This document shows, piece after piece, positions 1 through 14,400 of a DNA stretch of 64,000 nucleotides. Numbering within the stretch: the first letter of the stretch is position 1; every line of letters starts with the position of its first letter. The stretch comes from Chrysomallon squamiferum (taxonomy: Eukaryota; Mollusca; Gastropoda; Neomphalida; Peltospiridae). Both the position numbers and the translations under genes were made by a program. The notes beneath the pieces were generated by a model. It made no database searches. It saw only the letters and a list, made by a program, of their open reading frames with translations, and was not told the DNA's origin. The DNA is taken from the NCBI GenBank assembly GCA_012295275.1, contig CM022679.1, positions 6,673,157 through 6,737,156 of the forward strand, given 5' to 3'.

Positions 1-59
1 TTAAAAGTGGCATAATATTTTTATTTAAACTTCAATAACTCATTAACTGTTTCCATAAT

Positions 60-760
60 TTAGTTTCACAATTCATTTTCCCTTAGTTCTAGCAGCTAAC
101 ATGCAAAAGTTCTCCGATGTGATCAGAGTATTTCATATCTGTGCTATTGTGGCTGGTCAAATCGACTTTCAGAAATTCGAATACTGGAATCAGTAGTGCG
201 GCACTTTCATTTTCCATGGTGTCAGTGCCAAAGTGGTTCCACATTTCTAGAATACATAGCCCTTCTATTCAGATGTTGGTGATCTAGTCCATCAGTAATG
301 ACCATTTTCACCGTGGACTGATCGGCAGTTATGTTAACGTAAAGGTCCTCGACTTGTCCAGCACAATCATCGGAAGGGCTGACATTTTTTCACATCATCG
401 TTTTTAGAATATTCTGATATTGTCCTACTTTTTGCTTACGACATATACACTTAGTGTAATGGAATAAACAGCCTCTCAAGTGCTAGAAAAATATCCACCA
501 CACACTTCCTTGGGTGCTAAAGAAAATGTCCCATCTAAAGATAAATTAGCATCACCCAACAGTCGTGAACAAGGTGCAGAATATGGTCTCTTCCGTCCAT
601 ATGTGTCCGCTCATCTTTCAGGTTGATTTTCTGTCTTGTTTGTAGTAGTCGAGGAAATGTTTTTATCGCATTGTCAGAATTCTACCAACACTATAGGCAC
701 AGCATCGTGGATCTTCCGCAGTTTGGATATTTCATCACATTAAATCTTCGGAATTGTTAT
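60..760 (-). other. Less AT-rich coding-like relic in intron 1 (both copies)
   Basis: This stretch is clearly less AT-rich than its surroundings. On the minus strand it holds an open run of about 50 codons (roughly 390 down to 230, including the string [11 protein letters not shown]) that ends in a stop. The same block, with substitutions, sits at about 58225-58925 and keeps the same open run. I do not recognise the family. It may be a decayed retrocopy or transposon piece that predates the tandem duplication; equally it may be a non-coding element. Confidence 0.25.
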
Positions 761-1344
761 TGTTGTTGTTATTAGATTAATCAATTTATTAAAAACAATC
801 AAATAACATTTGATAAAACAGAGATTATGTAAACAAATCTATATATGTCTCTATCAATAAAGATTTCTACTAATATTTTAAGATTAGGTCTGCTATGTTC
901 GTTTGTTTAGAAATATGCCCAGCACATGTATTAAAATTGATTATATTATTCCATGTTCATGTTATCACATATCACAACTCATAGTTGTATCAGTAACTCT
1001 TTTTTATTATTATTTTGAAGTAAGTTTTATGCACATGGAAAATAGCTAAAAAGATATGGTAAGAATTTATTCTTTGCAGTTTAAATATTAATTAACTAGA
1101 CGTTAAATATGTTTGCAATGGAAATAAATCTTTTTTTTTTTTAAATTTGAAATCAATCAAATCCACTAATTAAAACTAAACACACATACTTCCTTAATAA
1201 AACTAAACCTGCGATATAGAGACGTCATTCTGTAAGTAATGAATTCATGAATATACTCATAACTACAATATAAGACGGCTGTAATTATGAGGCCGATATA
1301 AAATTAATATAGGATTAGCTACTGGGCCTCTGCTAAATTGAAAC

Positions 1345-1420
1345 TTTATTATATTATATTATATTATATTATATTATATTATATTATATTATATTACATT
1401 ACATTATATTATATTATATT
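1345..1420. repeat. (ATATT)n microsatellite before exon 2
   Basis: Pure ATATT pentanucleotide repeat with two C-containing units, ending about ten bases before the exon-2 acceptor of gene A. The homologous tract in gene B (59563-59620) is uninterrupted and of different length. Confidence 0.95.
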
Positions 1421-1431
1421 GTTTTTTACAG

Positions 1432-4400
1432 ACAGATGCTCTGACAACAAATGTTGATTGTCAACCAGGTGAAGGTTTTTTTTTTTTTTTAAAAAAAATA
1501 TATAATTAGACCTCTTAAATGATAGTAAAATATTTAGAAGTATTTTTGAATATTAGTAACTGGATAAAAGTCAACGAACTCCATTTTACATTCTAAATGT
1601 TCAGAAACGTCTCGAATACCATTGAAGATTTTTATTAATGCGTTCCTTGCCGTAATAGTACACTGAAATTATTTGCTTTCACTTTGATTATAAAATTAAA
1701 TAAATATAGGCAGACCTTTCTGTTGATCATACCTTCTGTTTTTGTTGTGATGGGAGAGATGTCTTCGGGGGGAAAAGAAAGAAAAAGAAGACATGAATTC
1801 TAAGAATTGACAGAGGTGTCCCCAAAAAACTATACCGTCGTCCGAATCAGTTAAATATCATAAACCAAAAATATAAACGCACAGCTTTGCCCAGTGTGAA
1901 TTTTTACATCAAAAGATAAAGAAATATTTTAATTATATATTTAGATAATAATGATTAAAAGTATCTCAGTTTTCATTTTCATTCTTGACAAAAAATTTTG
2001 TTTTACAGACTGGACAAATATAGGAGTACAGTGTTACAGACTCTTTACATCTTTATCACCATGGGAAAGTGCAGCAAAAGTATGCAAGAGGTAAGAAAGG
2101 AAACTGTTTTCTTTACCTCTGTGATCCTTTGGAGATATCTATGTCAAATCCGTTTGATTTGCAAAAAGTGAATTTGATTAATATGCCACAGGGTGTAACC
2201 AGAATAAATTCCTACTGACACACTGACATATCTTACAAGTTGTAGCTATTTTCCAAAAAATGTTTTATTTATATCAATATGTTTTAGGTTTGTGCAGGAT
2301 ATTACAAATGTTTTACAATATTTTACAATGAAATTATTAATCATTTTGTTGTTGCAAGAATTCAGATATACTTAATTTAATTTGCATGACAATGTCTTAA
2401 AATTCCTCAACCATCTTCACACACACACACACACATACACACGGATACATACATACACACATATACCTATATCTATAGATTTTTTTCTGAATATGATCAG
2501 ATTTAATTATAATTTTTTATGTTTTTACTAATATAAATGAAATAGATTTTTAAATATAAAACAAATTTGAAAAATGGTAGCAGTATTGTGGTGCAGTATT
2601 GTGGTGTACTTTTGTTGTAGTTTCTTTAATTTATTATTATTATTTGTTTTTTCTCTACTCTAGCTATGGATCTGAACTGGCAACAGTTACTGATTATTAT
2701 GAAACTGAAGATGTTGGCAAGTTTGCTGACTCAAAAGGAAAGACTAAATTCTGGATTGGTAATTACATTAACTATAACAGCTTATTCTGCTATTTCATCT
2801 GGAGTTCTGGAGGATATTGTAAATTTTATATATATCGGGTTTTTATTTCTCATTCACTAATATATACATGTCAAGTTATTAATCAGTAAACAGAAAAATA
2901 CACTCATGAGTGTAAAACATAAAAAAATTGTGTCATTATAATTTGTTTTGTGCTTTATTTGTTTATTGTTTTATTAATCTTGTAAATCTATAATTATATC
3001 AAACTATGGTTAACAATCCGTACTTCCACCAAAATCATAAAATTAAAATGTTTCTTTTGATACCTAATTAAATACATTTTTGGGTTTGTATCTTGAATTA
3101 TCATTTTATTTTATTTTATTTATTTTATTTTATTTTATTTTATTTTATTTTTATTTATTCATTATTGTTATTATTATTTCAGTACAGTCTTTTTATTTGT
3201 TTAAGTTTTCATTTTTAGGAGATTTTCTTATTAATAGATTTTTAAAAAATTACTGTATTAAAGAGTTGCACATAAAAGTCATGCTGTTTTAATTTTGAAA
3301 ATGGCTAAAGATTTGGGGTTTTGAAACTATAACAAGTATTTTATTACTTTTTGTTTTAATAGGATTAACCAGAGTTCGTTATGATGGTGAGTGTTTATAA
3401 AATAGCTGCATGCAGATAACAAAATTGAAAAAAATCATACACTACAAGTGTTGGATTTAGATTGTGATTCAGACAATAATTATCAAAATATTTTCTCTTA
3501 AAATTTACAATGTCACTAGTTATAAAGATTCAAATAAAATACATTTAAAAAAAGTATTTAATTTTAATTATGTTTTAAATTATTATTAATGTTGTTGTTG
3601 TTGTTGTTATTATTATTATTGATGTATGTGAAGATAAGATGAAGATAAATAGATTACCAAAATGAAAAAATTCTTATTGCACAAAATGTATGACAACATA
3701 TTTTATATTCTCAGTCTTATTTATTTCTATCTTAACAATGTAGAATTTGTAGTATAATAAGTAATCATTTGTTATAATAGATAACTATTTCATCATCAAA
3801 TTATAGATATAGAATGCATTTATCAATATTCAAACTCCATTTTAAATATACCAAAAACAGTTTTATATGGATCTGATTTTCATTATTTAGTAAGAAATCC
3901 AATATTTGTACAAATTTAATTTTACAAGATACTTATCCTGGTTATAAAAGATTATGATACTAAATATATATTTAAATTATTACTATGTTGGGTTTTTATT
4001 TCATTTTATTTAATTTGCTGTTTTAGTTCTAATTAAAAAATCCAAAGTGTTCTTAAATTTATGATTATTGTATTTTGTGTTATAAAATGTTTGCATATAT
4101 CTTTTGTGTTTGGTATAAAGATAGTGTTAACAAACATATACTAAATATTTTGTAACTTAAAACTGAAAATGATGAAATGTTTTTTTTTTATTACAATTAG
4201 CCCTTCATATGTATAGGTGATATAAGAGTGTTTTAAAATTGTTTTGAAATAGGTAATAACCATATTGGAGCTGATCCTGGTAATGAACAGGAAACATTTT
4301 GGAGCAATGGAGATAAAACAACTGTATTTTCTGGTTTCTGGAAGAACTTTCAGCCAGACAGTAGTAAGAAACAAGAGTGTGTGTACATTGAAAAACAGGG

Positions 4401-4477
4401 TGTCACTTACAAGTGGTCATTTACACAGTGTGAAACCAAACTCGGTTATCTCTGTCAAAGACCCGCTTGTCCTGAAG
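1432..4477 (+). CDS. Gene A exons 2-6: C-type lectin domain
   Basis: Exons 1432-1468, 2009-2090, 2664-2758, 3363-3386 and 4253-4477 encode one long-form CTLD. Landmarks in order: DCQPDW and QCYRLF (N-terminal cysteines), [24 protein letters not shown] and GYLCQR. A QPD triplet lies just before the QEC cysteine, where canonical CTLDs carry EPN or QPD. The usual WND is replaced by WSF, so the principal calcium/sugar site is probably incomplete and classical sugar binding is uncertain. The exon-2 start in phase 0 ([10 protein letters not shown]) fits the phase-0 end of the signal-peptide exon seen in gene B. Confidence 0.9.
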
Positions 4478-7400
4478 GTACTTTTTCATTGAACATCTGC
4501 TATCTTTCTATATATTGTAATAATTTTATATAAAATAGTACCTTTAAAATGTGGAAAAAAGTATCTATTACATATTTTGTTATAGTATGTCCACTAAAAT
4601 GTCTTTTGTACTTACTTTTTACGGACTGTAAATTTTAACAAAATGAAGACAAATTATTTACACTTAAATAACTATTTGAAACTTGAATAGATATTTCACA
4701 ACTTCTGTATTATTGATTTAAATCACGAAAATGTTCATATTGTAGGAAGTTTCCACTGTTCAAATACACGCTGCATTAATAATAACTTGAAATGTGATGG
4801 AGAGGATGACTGCGGAGATTCATCAGATGAACTTGACTGTCGTAAGTTTGTTTTTACTTCTTTTTTAATAACATCTTAGATAATGGTATTTCAAAACTTC
4901 ATTTATGTTTATCTAAAATTTTATATGATTTTCACTCTTATAAACAAAAATATTAATTCATTGTGTGTAAGTGTGACTGAGCGAATCAATTTGTAAGATT
5001 TATTGTTATTATTATAATGTTATTTGTTTACTGTAAAATTATTTAATTTTATGTATTATTTAGCTTCTAAATGTTCCTATGTGATAAAACAAGACACTGG
5101 CAGATTTGTTTCACCAAACTATCCCAACAATTACTCTGATTCAGTCAACTGTTTGTGGATGTTTGAAGTGCAGACTGGATCTAATGTTGTTTTGCAGGTT
5201 AGTAAACAGCTTTTCTCATTACTAATGCTAATTAAATTCTTCTGAAAATCATACTGATCACATTCAGACATACAGAGTTAAAATTACATATGTTCAAATG
5301 AAATAGATACCATAATTTATTGATAAAAAAAGTTCAGTACTATATTAATTATATATATATAAAAACATACAAAAAGAGAAAGTCAATAAAAATAAATAGA
5401 TAAATCCACCAAAATCAAACAAGTAATAGGCTGTCTTCAAAAAGATAATACTGATTTGAAAATCCCATATATGTTTAAAACTACACAAAAAACATATCAG
5501 ATCTGTAGCACAAAGTGACTGAAGAACTAACTGGCTTTGTCACACTGACACACACTGAATAAAACTTTGATTAATACTAATTATGATGTAGTTAGGAATT
5601 AACTGAAATACAGGATATAAAGCTAAATGAAATCCTTGGTTATTATAAATTTATGATAAGGGGAAAATATTATAGTAGAAAAATTATTTAAAAAGAAATA
5701 AATCAATATTGTTTGATTATATCTACTAAACTTATGATAAGGGGAAAATATTATAGTAAAAAAGTTATTTAAAAAGAAATAAATCAATATTGTTTGATTA
5801 TATCTACTATATAAGAGATTATATTTCATTTAAAAATACATTTATAAAGACAAATTCAGATGTTCATTTATTTGAACTATACTTTAAAATGTAAAGTTAC
5901 ATTAAATTCACTACAAATTTTTTTTAATTTAGTGAACAATTACTGAAATGCAAATCATTTTAAATTGTATAAATTTCCTTTATAACAATGAATAATTTAT
6001 TTGTAATATAGTGAGAAAATACATTAGATATACATGCCAGTTAAAATATGTAAAATGTTATGTAAGAGAAGAGTTTTGTGAACATTAGTTCTTTATTTTG
6101 TTTAAACATCTCAGTTCAGTAACATTGTTAATTATTGAAATAGATTTCCAGTTATCTGTTTTATCAGACATAATAATTGACTTATTTCAGCTTCCTTTTT
6201 CCATTTAAAAACAAATAAAGTATTAATTAAGATACTAACAAATTGTCATATCTTACTTAGTTAAAGTATAATGAAATCTTTGTTTATTCACAGTTTCACA
6301 GTTTTGTCACAGAACAAAATGGTGACATTGTTGAAATTCTTGTTGGTGGCCAAACTGAATCCATGTCTCTTCTTGTCAAGAGCCTATCAGGTAATCAGAA
6401 TGGAAAAAATCTAAAATTTGTTAGTTCCAACAACTTCCTGATTGTCAAGTTCACGTCTGATGCCTCAGTTGGAGCAGCAGGTTTTAATGCATCATTTTCT
6501 TCCAGTAAGTAGAAATACTCAAAAAACACAAAGTAGATTATTCTAATATTTAACATTTTTGTTTTATTTGTTTCGATTATTATTAGAATCATCTAATAAG
6601 AAATTGTAGAATGTAGTGTACAACACAAATTTGAATTAGTATTTTAACAGAAATAGTTACAAAAAATAAAAAATGTATCCATCTTTTTAGTATGTTAATT
6701 TCAATATTTTCCTGTAATTCTCAGCTGAAAATTGACATGATTTTTTTGAATTCTCGAGTTATGTTAAAAAAAATATTCTAAGTAAATTCTTAAAACAAAT
6801 CTTTATAAATTGTAAAACTCAGTCAACTCACTGAAACATGTTGATACTTACAGGAAAGGCAAACTTTCCAGACTACAAACAACTTACAGCTAGAGATGCA
6901 CCACAGGAGATGACCTCACCATTTTATGACCAAGGCTGGAATTACGTTGGCAGTCAGGACTATACCTGGATCATCACAGCTGAAAAGAAAACAAAGATTA
7001 TAACTCTTGAGGTGAAATAAAATTTATCTTTAAAATGCAGTAAATAAACTTACAGAACCCGACTGTGAATGTTCTCAGGCTTACTCTGCTGACCCTGCTT
7101 TGAGAAAATATTGAATTTTAAGTGTTTCATGTTGATGATTTCAGATTTTTTGTTACCTTCATTCACTTTCTGCCTTTGTTCATCATCTTCACTTCTGAAA
7201 TCAGCATAGTATAATTATTTTTCTTGTTTTGACTTCAGTAAAAAATCTCTCATCTTAATTACTTGATGCTGATGAGAAAATGTCTTGGAAAGAATCATTC
7301 ATCTGCAGATATTTTGTGCATTTTTCAGGTTGTTGAAGTGGATCTAAAAAACAATGACTTTGTGCTTGTTCGTGATGGGGACTCAGTGGCTGATAAACTG

Positions 7401-8375
7401 TTAGTAACTTTCAACAGTGACACAACAAATACACCATATATTTTTTCAACAAGCAACAAGATGTACATCACTATGCAAACTCGAAGTTACTGGACAGGAA
7501 AGGGCTTCAAATTCAATTATTTTCAAGGTATTTCATTTATTTCTGTGCAGTTGAAATGATTTTTCAGTATCTTTGATAGTTTGTTCTTCTTTAGGGTAAA
7601 CAGGTCATATCACTAGATTAAAACTGATTTTAAATATGATTTTTTCTTCAAATATTTCTACCATTGAAAGGTTGAGGAGATAGATATATACACTTACTTA
7701 CAAAAAGAGAGGGAGAGAGTGAGTGCCTCTGTTAAAAGTGATTTCTGTTTTTAATTTCTGTATGTGGAATAACTATTATTTTCTACGAAAAGAAATTTAA
7801 AATTATTTTTCTCTGTATTTAGGATGTACTGCTACTCTTACTAAAGATTATGGAAATATCTTCTCTCCTGGATATGGCATTGCCAATTATGCAGATAATC
7901 AAAAATGTACATGGAATATTAGCAGTGGAAAAGACTTGACATTCCTTGTTGAGGAATTTGACACCCAGGAAAATATAGATGTTCTTGAGGTAACTGATTA
8001 TGATATCTGGAGAAAAAAGCTTGATTTGACAGATTCAAAATAATACAAGTGTTCATATAATTTGTAAAGTCATCAGAATTTTGTTCCTACAATTATATAA
8101 TTTATTTATTTACAAATAAATTAATAGATTAATAAAATGAATAATTATGTCAAGTGTGCAGTAAAACATAAAAAACTACAACATCAAAGACTTTTTATTA
8201 ATATAAATAAATAAATTAAATACTTGATTATATTAACACAAAAATTAAGTAAGATGTTTTTTATAACCTTTCATCATGTTAAAAATTGTCACCAGAAGTC
8301 TTCTTTGAGTATGGTTTGTGTATGTTTGTCTGTGTGTGTCTTCTTTGTCCTTGTGACTGTGTGTGTGTGTGTGTG

Positions 8376-8409
<34 letters not shown>

Positions 8410-11400
8410 TAAGTCCATATACAGATACTTAATGTTAAGTTAGAGAAATAAATGGTTGGAAAAACATCAATTTATTTTATTTCAGTCCTGGATTATGTAG
8501 CAGTTCTTTCTATTGAATGTCATTGTTTTGTGAAAATATTACAGAGTTTGAGAAGTAGATTTTGAGCCTAAGTTAACTGATTATATTGACAAATATCTCT
8601 TAACAGGTGATAAATTGTTATATGTTGACTAGATTATATCAAAGTTCTTTTGCTTTCTCAAGATTTATTACAATCACTTCATAATGTTAATGTGAGTAGT
8701 GAATATTATATATGGCAAGAAATCTATTAAATAAGAAAATACACTTAAAAGTATGGATACTTTTTTATTAAATCTACAGGTAGCACATTTATTTTTTATT
8801 ATTTTAGATTTATTTTACTGCTTGGACACCTGGTGCCACCAGAGTAAAACTAGAAACTTTGTCTGGCAAAGTCAGAGAATTTTCAAGTCCTTTCAGAAAA
8901 AATGGCATCTTTGAAATGACATTTAAAACAGATACTGCTAATACTAGAAAAGGATTTTCTATCAAATATTCTAAAGGTAAATAAAGGTATTTTTGTAATG
9001 TTTTCATATTAATAATTTTACCTACATTTTTGAACTACTTACATATAAAATGATTTTTTAAATGTTTCAGATTTAATTTGTGTTTATGTTTCTGTATATG
9101 TATGTTTGTGTGACCATATGCATATGCATAAGGTTACATCTGTATCTGTTTATATCTTAACTCAGTTGAGAAAGGGAGAAACAGGGAGGAATTGATTGTT
9201 AGATTTGGTAACAAAAATCATAAGCATAACTTATCGAAGTCATGATTACATGAATGAATAAGTATAGCTAAAAGAATAATCATTTTAACAATCTTTATAA
9301 TTTTGTTGTTTAATAGAAGTTTTTTTTTTTTTTTTTTTTAAAGATTGCAAAAATCCAAATTTCAACAGCAAAACCATCCTGAAACCAGCCAATGCTAACT
9401 GGTGGTATGGTTCTAAATTTCAAGTTAGCTGTAAAGAAGGATATCAGTTTACTTCAAAAGAGTTCCAGGATTCAACAGTCAAAGATAGATTTGTCAGTCT
9501 GTCTGTTGTTGAGATGGAGTGTTTGTATGGTGGAGAGTGGAACACTCGCACTGTACCCAATTGTGAACGTAAGTTTTTATTGTATAAAATAAAATATTCT
9601 GTACATGAGAAAAAAATAATCACAAATTGGTTGGCTTATTTAAGTCATATTATTCCATGTAATTACAAGTGTTTGTAAAACATTTATCAACACTAACTTT
9701 ACACAGTTATCAAAATTATAGTCTTGGATGAAACCATGAAGAATTTTTTATACCATTTGATTTTGTAGATTGATTTTGATTTTAATCATAATAATCTGTT
9801 CAGTAATAAAATTATTCATCTGGGAAGGTGTACTTTTCTACTCTATATCATTATCATGAAAAAAATGAAAAGTAAACATATATGATTTAAACTTGTGCTG
9901 AGGACATTTAAATGCAAAAAGATTGTAGCTATGTAACAATGACAGGTGCAACATAATTGACACGCTTAGTAATTGTAAGATTCATGTTTTTTACTGACGT
10001 GACCCTGAAATAATGTGAAAGTTGCAAATATTAAAGATTAGATGTTATTCTAATTTTTATATTTGCATTTAAAGATTAAGAAATTTAATGAAGAGAATTT
10101 CTATCATGTTAATATATTTTTACCTGCTTCATGTCGTATTATAGAAAGTAATTATTTTAACAGACTGACAAAGCATCATTATCATTGAGGTTGTTTTGGT
10201 ATATTAAACAAATTAAAGCTACTTTGACAATGTTTTTAGCTGTGTTCTGTGGAAAAGCTCCCCCTGTAGAATACACCTACATTGTCACCTCTTACCCAAA
10301 GGGAGCACAAAGTAGTGTTTATGGAGGAGTTGTTTCCTACAGCTGTTATCCTGGTTTTACCATGACTGGCAGTGCTAACATTACATGTCTAGCAAATGGT
10401 ACATTTGAATCTCAACCAACATGCAGTGGTAAGTTTAATCTAAATGTTAACAGAATCTTTAATTTACATAAATCCTGTGTCTTATATTTTATTATTTTCT
10501 TTAATCTTTTGTGATCATTAGAATATTTGTTCTGACCCTCTGTTGATTTGAATTTGAACAGATTATTAATACTTAATATTTTCATTTTGTGTGTCTTATT
10601 TCTTTTTAAAACTATGTCATTGACAACAGTTTCAAAATACAGAAAGAAATCGGCATTAATTAAGGTTTACAAAATCAAGGCCAGTCATTTCATAGATGAA
10701 ATACAGGTAGCATGAAAACAGACTGCTATGTGGACTGAATTTACATTTTGTGCTGGTATTGCCACTGGTACTGATATAGAGCAGGTTTTGTTTGATGTCA
10801 ATAGATTGAGAATGTAACAAATGTTTTGATGTGACTTGTGTTGTGTCAGAGTCAGATATATGGAATTTCATCTTTGTTAAACTGTATGAAAATATACCAG
10901 CAAAAGATCAGAAATGACATACTCCAGGTTTTGTCATCTTTAGCAAATAATTTACTTAGAATGCATTTGTTTGTACATGGAAGATCATTATTTTTCTGAC
11001 TTTTTTCTTAGGTCCAGGCACCTATTAAAGGAATTAATTTAACATCTTATGTAAAAGTAAATTCTAATTATGAAGCCTTTCACTGATTTTTTTTTTAGTT
11101 GCATCCTGCCCATCATTACCTTCAACAGTACAGAATGGATACAAAAATATCACTGAAGGTGATGGTACTGCCTTTGGTTCCATTGTCAGATACTTTTGTA
11201 ATGCAGGCTACCATGTGATAGGAACGGCCATTTTGTTTTGTGAGACATCCAGCTCATGGTCTGCACCTCCACCAACCTGCAACAGTAAGTTTGCCTGATG
11301 TTTTAATAATGANNNNNNNNNNNNNNNNNNNNNNNNNNNNNNNNNNNNNNNNNNNNNNNNNNNNNNNNNNNNNNNNNNNNNNNNNNNNNNNNNNNNNNNN

Positions 11401-14400
11401 NNNNNNNNNNNNNNNNNNNNNNNNNNNNNNNNNNNNNNNNNNNNNNNNNNNNNNNNNNNNNNNNNNNNNNNNNNNNNNNNNNNNNNNNNNNNNNNNNNNN
11501 NNNNNNNNNNNNGTTGTGTCAGAGTCAGATATATGGAATTTCATCTTTGTTAAACTGTATGAAAATATACCAGCAAAAGATCAGAAATGACATACTCCAG
11601 GTTTTGTCATCTTTAGCAAATAATTTACTTAGAATGCATTTGTTTGTACATGGAAGATCATTATTTTTCTGACTTTTTTCTTAGGTCCAGGCACCTATTA
11701 AAGGAATTAATTTAACATCTTATGTAAAAGTAAATTCTAATTATGAAGCCTTTCACTGATTTTTTTTTTAGTTGCATCCTGCCCATCATTACCTTCAACA
11801 GTACAGAATGGATACAAAAATATCACTGAAGGTGATGGTACTGCCTTTGGTTCCATTGTCAGATACTTTTGTAATGCAGGCTACCATGTGATAGGAACGG
11901 CCATTTTGTTTTGTGAGACATCCAGCTCATGGTCTGCACCTCCACCAACCTGCAACAGTAAGTTTGCCTGATGTTTTAATAATGAACATAGTGAAAATCT
12001 TATTGAAGCAACATTTCCTGTTTTCTTTCATCATCTTTCATCATCTTCTTGTTAATCAGAATATTCAAGTAAACTAATCTACATTATGCTACAACAATTT
12101 ACTTTTTGCTAACATCTTTTTTTTTTCTTTCTTTTTCTGTTTTTGTTCTTAATTACTTTCCAAGAGTCAGAAACAGTTTGGAATGAACAGTTTTAGAGTT
12201 GACTAGGTGTACTCTTTTAACAGTATGAAGTCTTCTTCACTTTGTTTTGTTATTTTTACTGGTTATTATTTCAATGAAAGCATAATATATTTAAAAATTT
12301 CATATTTTGGGGTACTGGAAGTGTAAATGTAATTAGAATTCAATAATTATTGCAACAACAAGATTTATAGCTACAGAATGAAATATGTTTTACTTTGTGA
12401 AGTTTAGTGTTGGATTAAATACTAGGATTTTTCCTTTCAATAAATGTGACAATTTACACATCTTTGAACTATTTCTCTATCATTAAAATGAGATTTTTAG
12501 CTTCCATAACTCCCAAATAAACAAATACATGTTAAACAAGTTACATCACTCTGATACATTGTTTATTCTGTTTCAAGGGTTTTCACTGACAAGATATTGC
12601 TATGAGAAGAGGAGAATATATAATAATTTGTGAAGGTTATGAAACTTATCTAAGTTCATTACAGTTTGTCACAGCAATTATTCTAATATATCCTGAATAA
12701 GAATTGGAATTAAAGCTTGGTAAAATTTATCTCAAACTATGATTTTTTTTCAGGAACAACCTGCATTCTTCCATCAGTTAAAAATGGCTTTCTGGGAAAT
12801 AATGACATTGTTTACTATGAAGGTAAAAAGATGGTTGAATGCAAACCTGGATATGAATTTTCACCTGGTGTCACCTCTCAGACTCTGACCTGTCAGAGTA
12901 ATCAAACATTCACTCCATCTGTTGACAGCATTTCATGTAAAGGTAAATGTGGTTTTGCATTTATCTTTTATTTGATATGGGAGAAAAATTAAAAAACAAA
13001 TACATTGTCTGCATAATAAAGTAATACAAAATGATTTACTTATTTTATAAATATTTAGCTGACAAATATTTCCTAAATATTCACCGCTAACAGCTGAAAT
13101 ACACTACATCAAGATAAATACATCCTATGTCATTCTTGTTAAAATCTCATTTCTCTGTAATTATAAATGTTTTATAACAAGTGATATTGTTATTTTGAAT
13201 CTGCTAAGAAGTTCATTTCTTAGTCTGAACGCTCAACTCACAAAAGTCAGTCACAAAAGTTCATCAATATTTCATTTTGTGAAAAATGTATTGGTATAAC
13301 AAAGTGAATTGCAAGTTATTAGTTTTTCTTGTACAAAACTTGTTTAAAATTGGAATGATTTTATTATGTTGCTCCATATATCAGTGATGGCTTCATTTTG
13401 CATAATGAGTGAAAACAAGTTTATTTGTTTAATTATCAGAATAATTTATTTCCAGACATAGATGAATGTCCAGGTGATTGTAAACACAACTGTACAAATA
13501 CAGATGGATCCTATTTTTGTTCCTGCAGGGATGGATACACTCTCAATCCAGACAACAAAACATGTGATGGTGATTATGTTTCTTTCATCTTTGTGTCTTC
13601 ATCACAACACAGAGAAAAAGAACAGTTTAATAATTATTTTTTTTTTGAAAATATTTCAAGAACAAACATTTTATTTATATTTATGCACATTCAATAGTCA
13701 TCAATAAAAATAAATAATCATCACTGACATATCTCTAACATGAAATAATTGCTGCATATTTTCAGACACATAAATTATCAAAAACTGCAGCTTATTATCA
13801 GAATGTTTATTTTTTTATTTTTTGTTTTTTGTTATTAATATATTATCTTAATACAATTAAATTACCAAATTTTGCAGAGCAGAAGTTGCTTCCAACAGTA
13901 TTAAATTTCTAGACTGCTTTTGGATTTAAAATAAAAAATCAACCAGTTGTTCTTTTTCTTTTTCTGTGTGTGTGTATTATAACTTTATAACTGATATGCT
14001 GATATTTATATATTTTGTTTTTAAAACATTTAAAACATTATCTTGAATTCCGTATCATTTCATCTTGATTGAATAGTTCACTGGAGATTTCAGATATTTA
14101 ATATTATTTATTTAAATTTAGAAACTTCAAAATTAAAATATTAATATGAACACTTTTTCTGTTACAAATAATCAGATGTCAAGACTGTTATAATGTTTAA
14201 TATTTGTATTATAAGATTCAGGATTTTGTTTCTCGTTTTGACAGATATTAATGAATGTGCTGTACAAAATGGTGGATGCAGCCAGATATGTAAAAACAAA
14301 GATGGAGGATATGAATGTTCTTGTTCAGCCGGTTTCAGTCTTTTCACTGACAATGGCACAGAAAAAAGTATTACATTCCACCCACAGAAACTGGAATGCT

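Larger units (their letters stand above)
1..6110 (+). repeat. Tandem segmental duplication, left copy
   Basis: Base 1 aligns with 58168 and the match runs, exons and introns alike, to the right window edge (about 6110 here). Substitutions and small indels are scattered through introns, while exon lengths (37, 82, 95, 24, 225, 96 and 134) are identical. One intron segment differs outright: about 2190-2480 here, with a CA repeat, against about 60397-60490 in the other copy. The duplication therefore covers at least intron 1 to the first CUB exon of two paralogous genes and extends outside the window on the left. Confidence 0.95.

Noticed and set aside
14368-14387. A 20-base intron that would repair the cbEGF exon frame
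   Set aside because: Far too short for a spliceosomal intron, and its removal gives a non-EGF reading.
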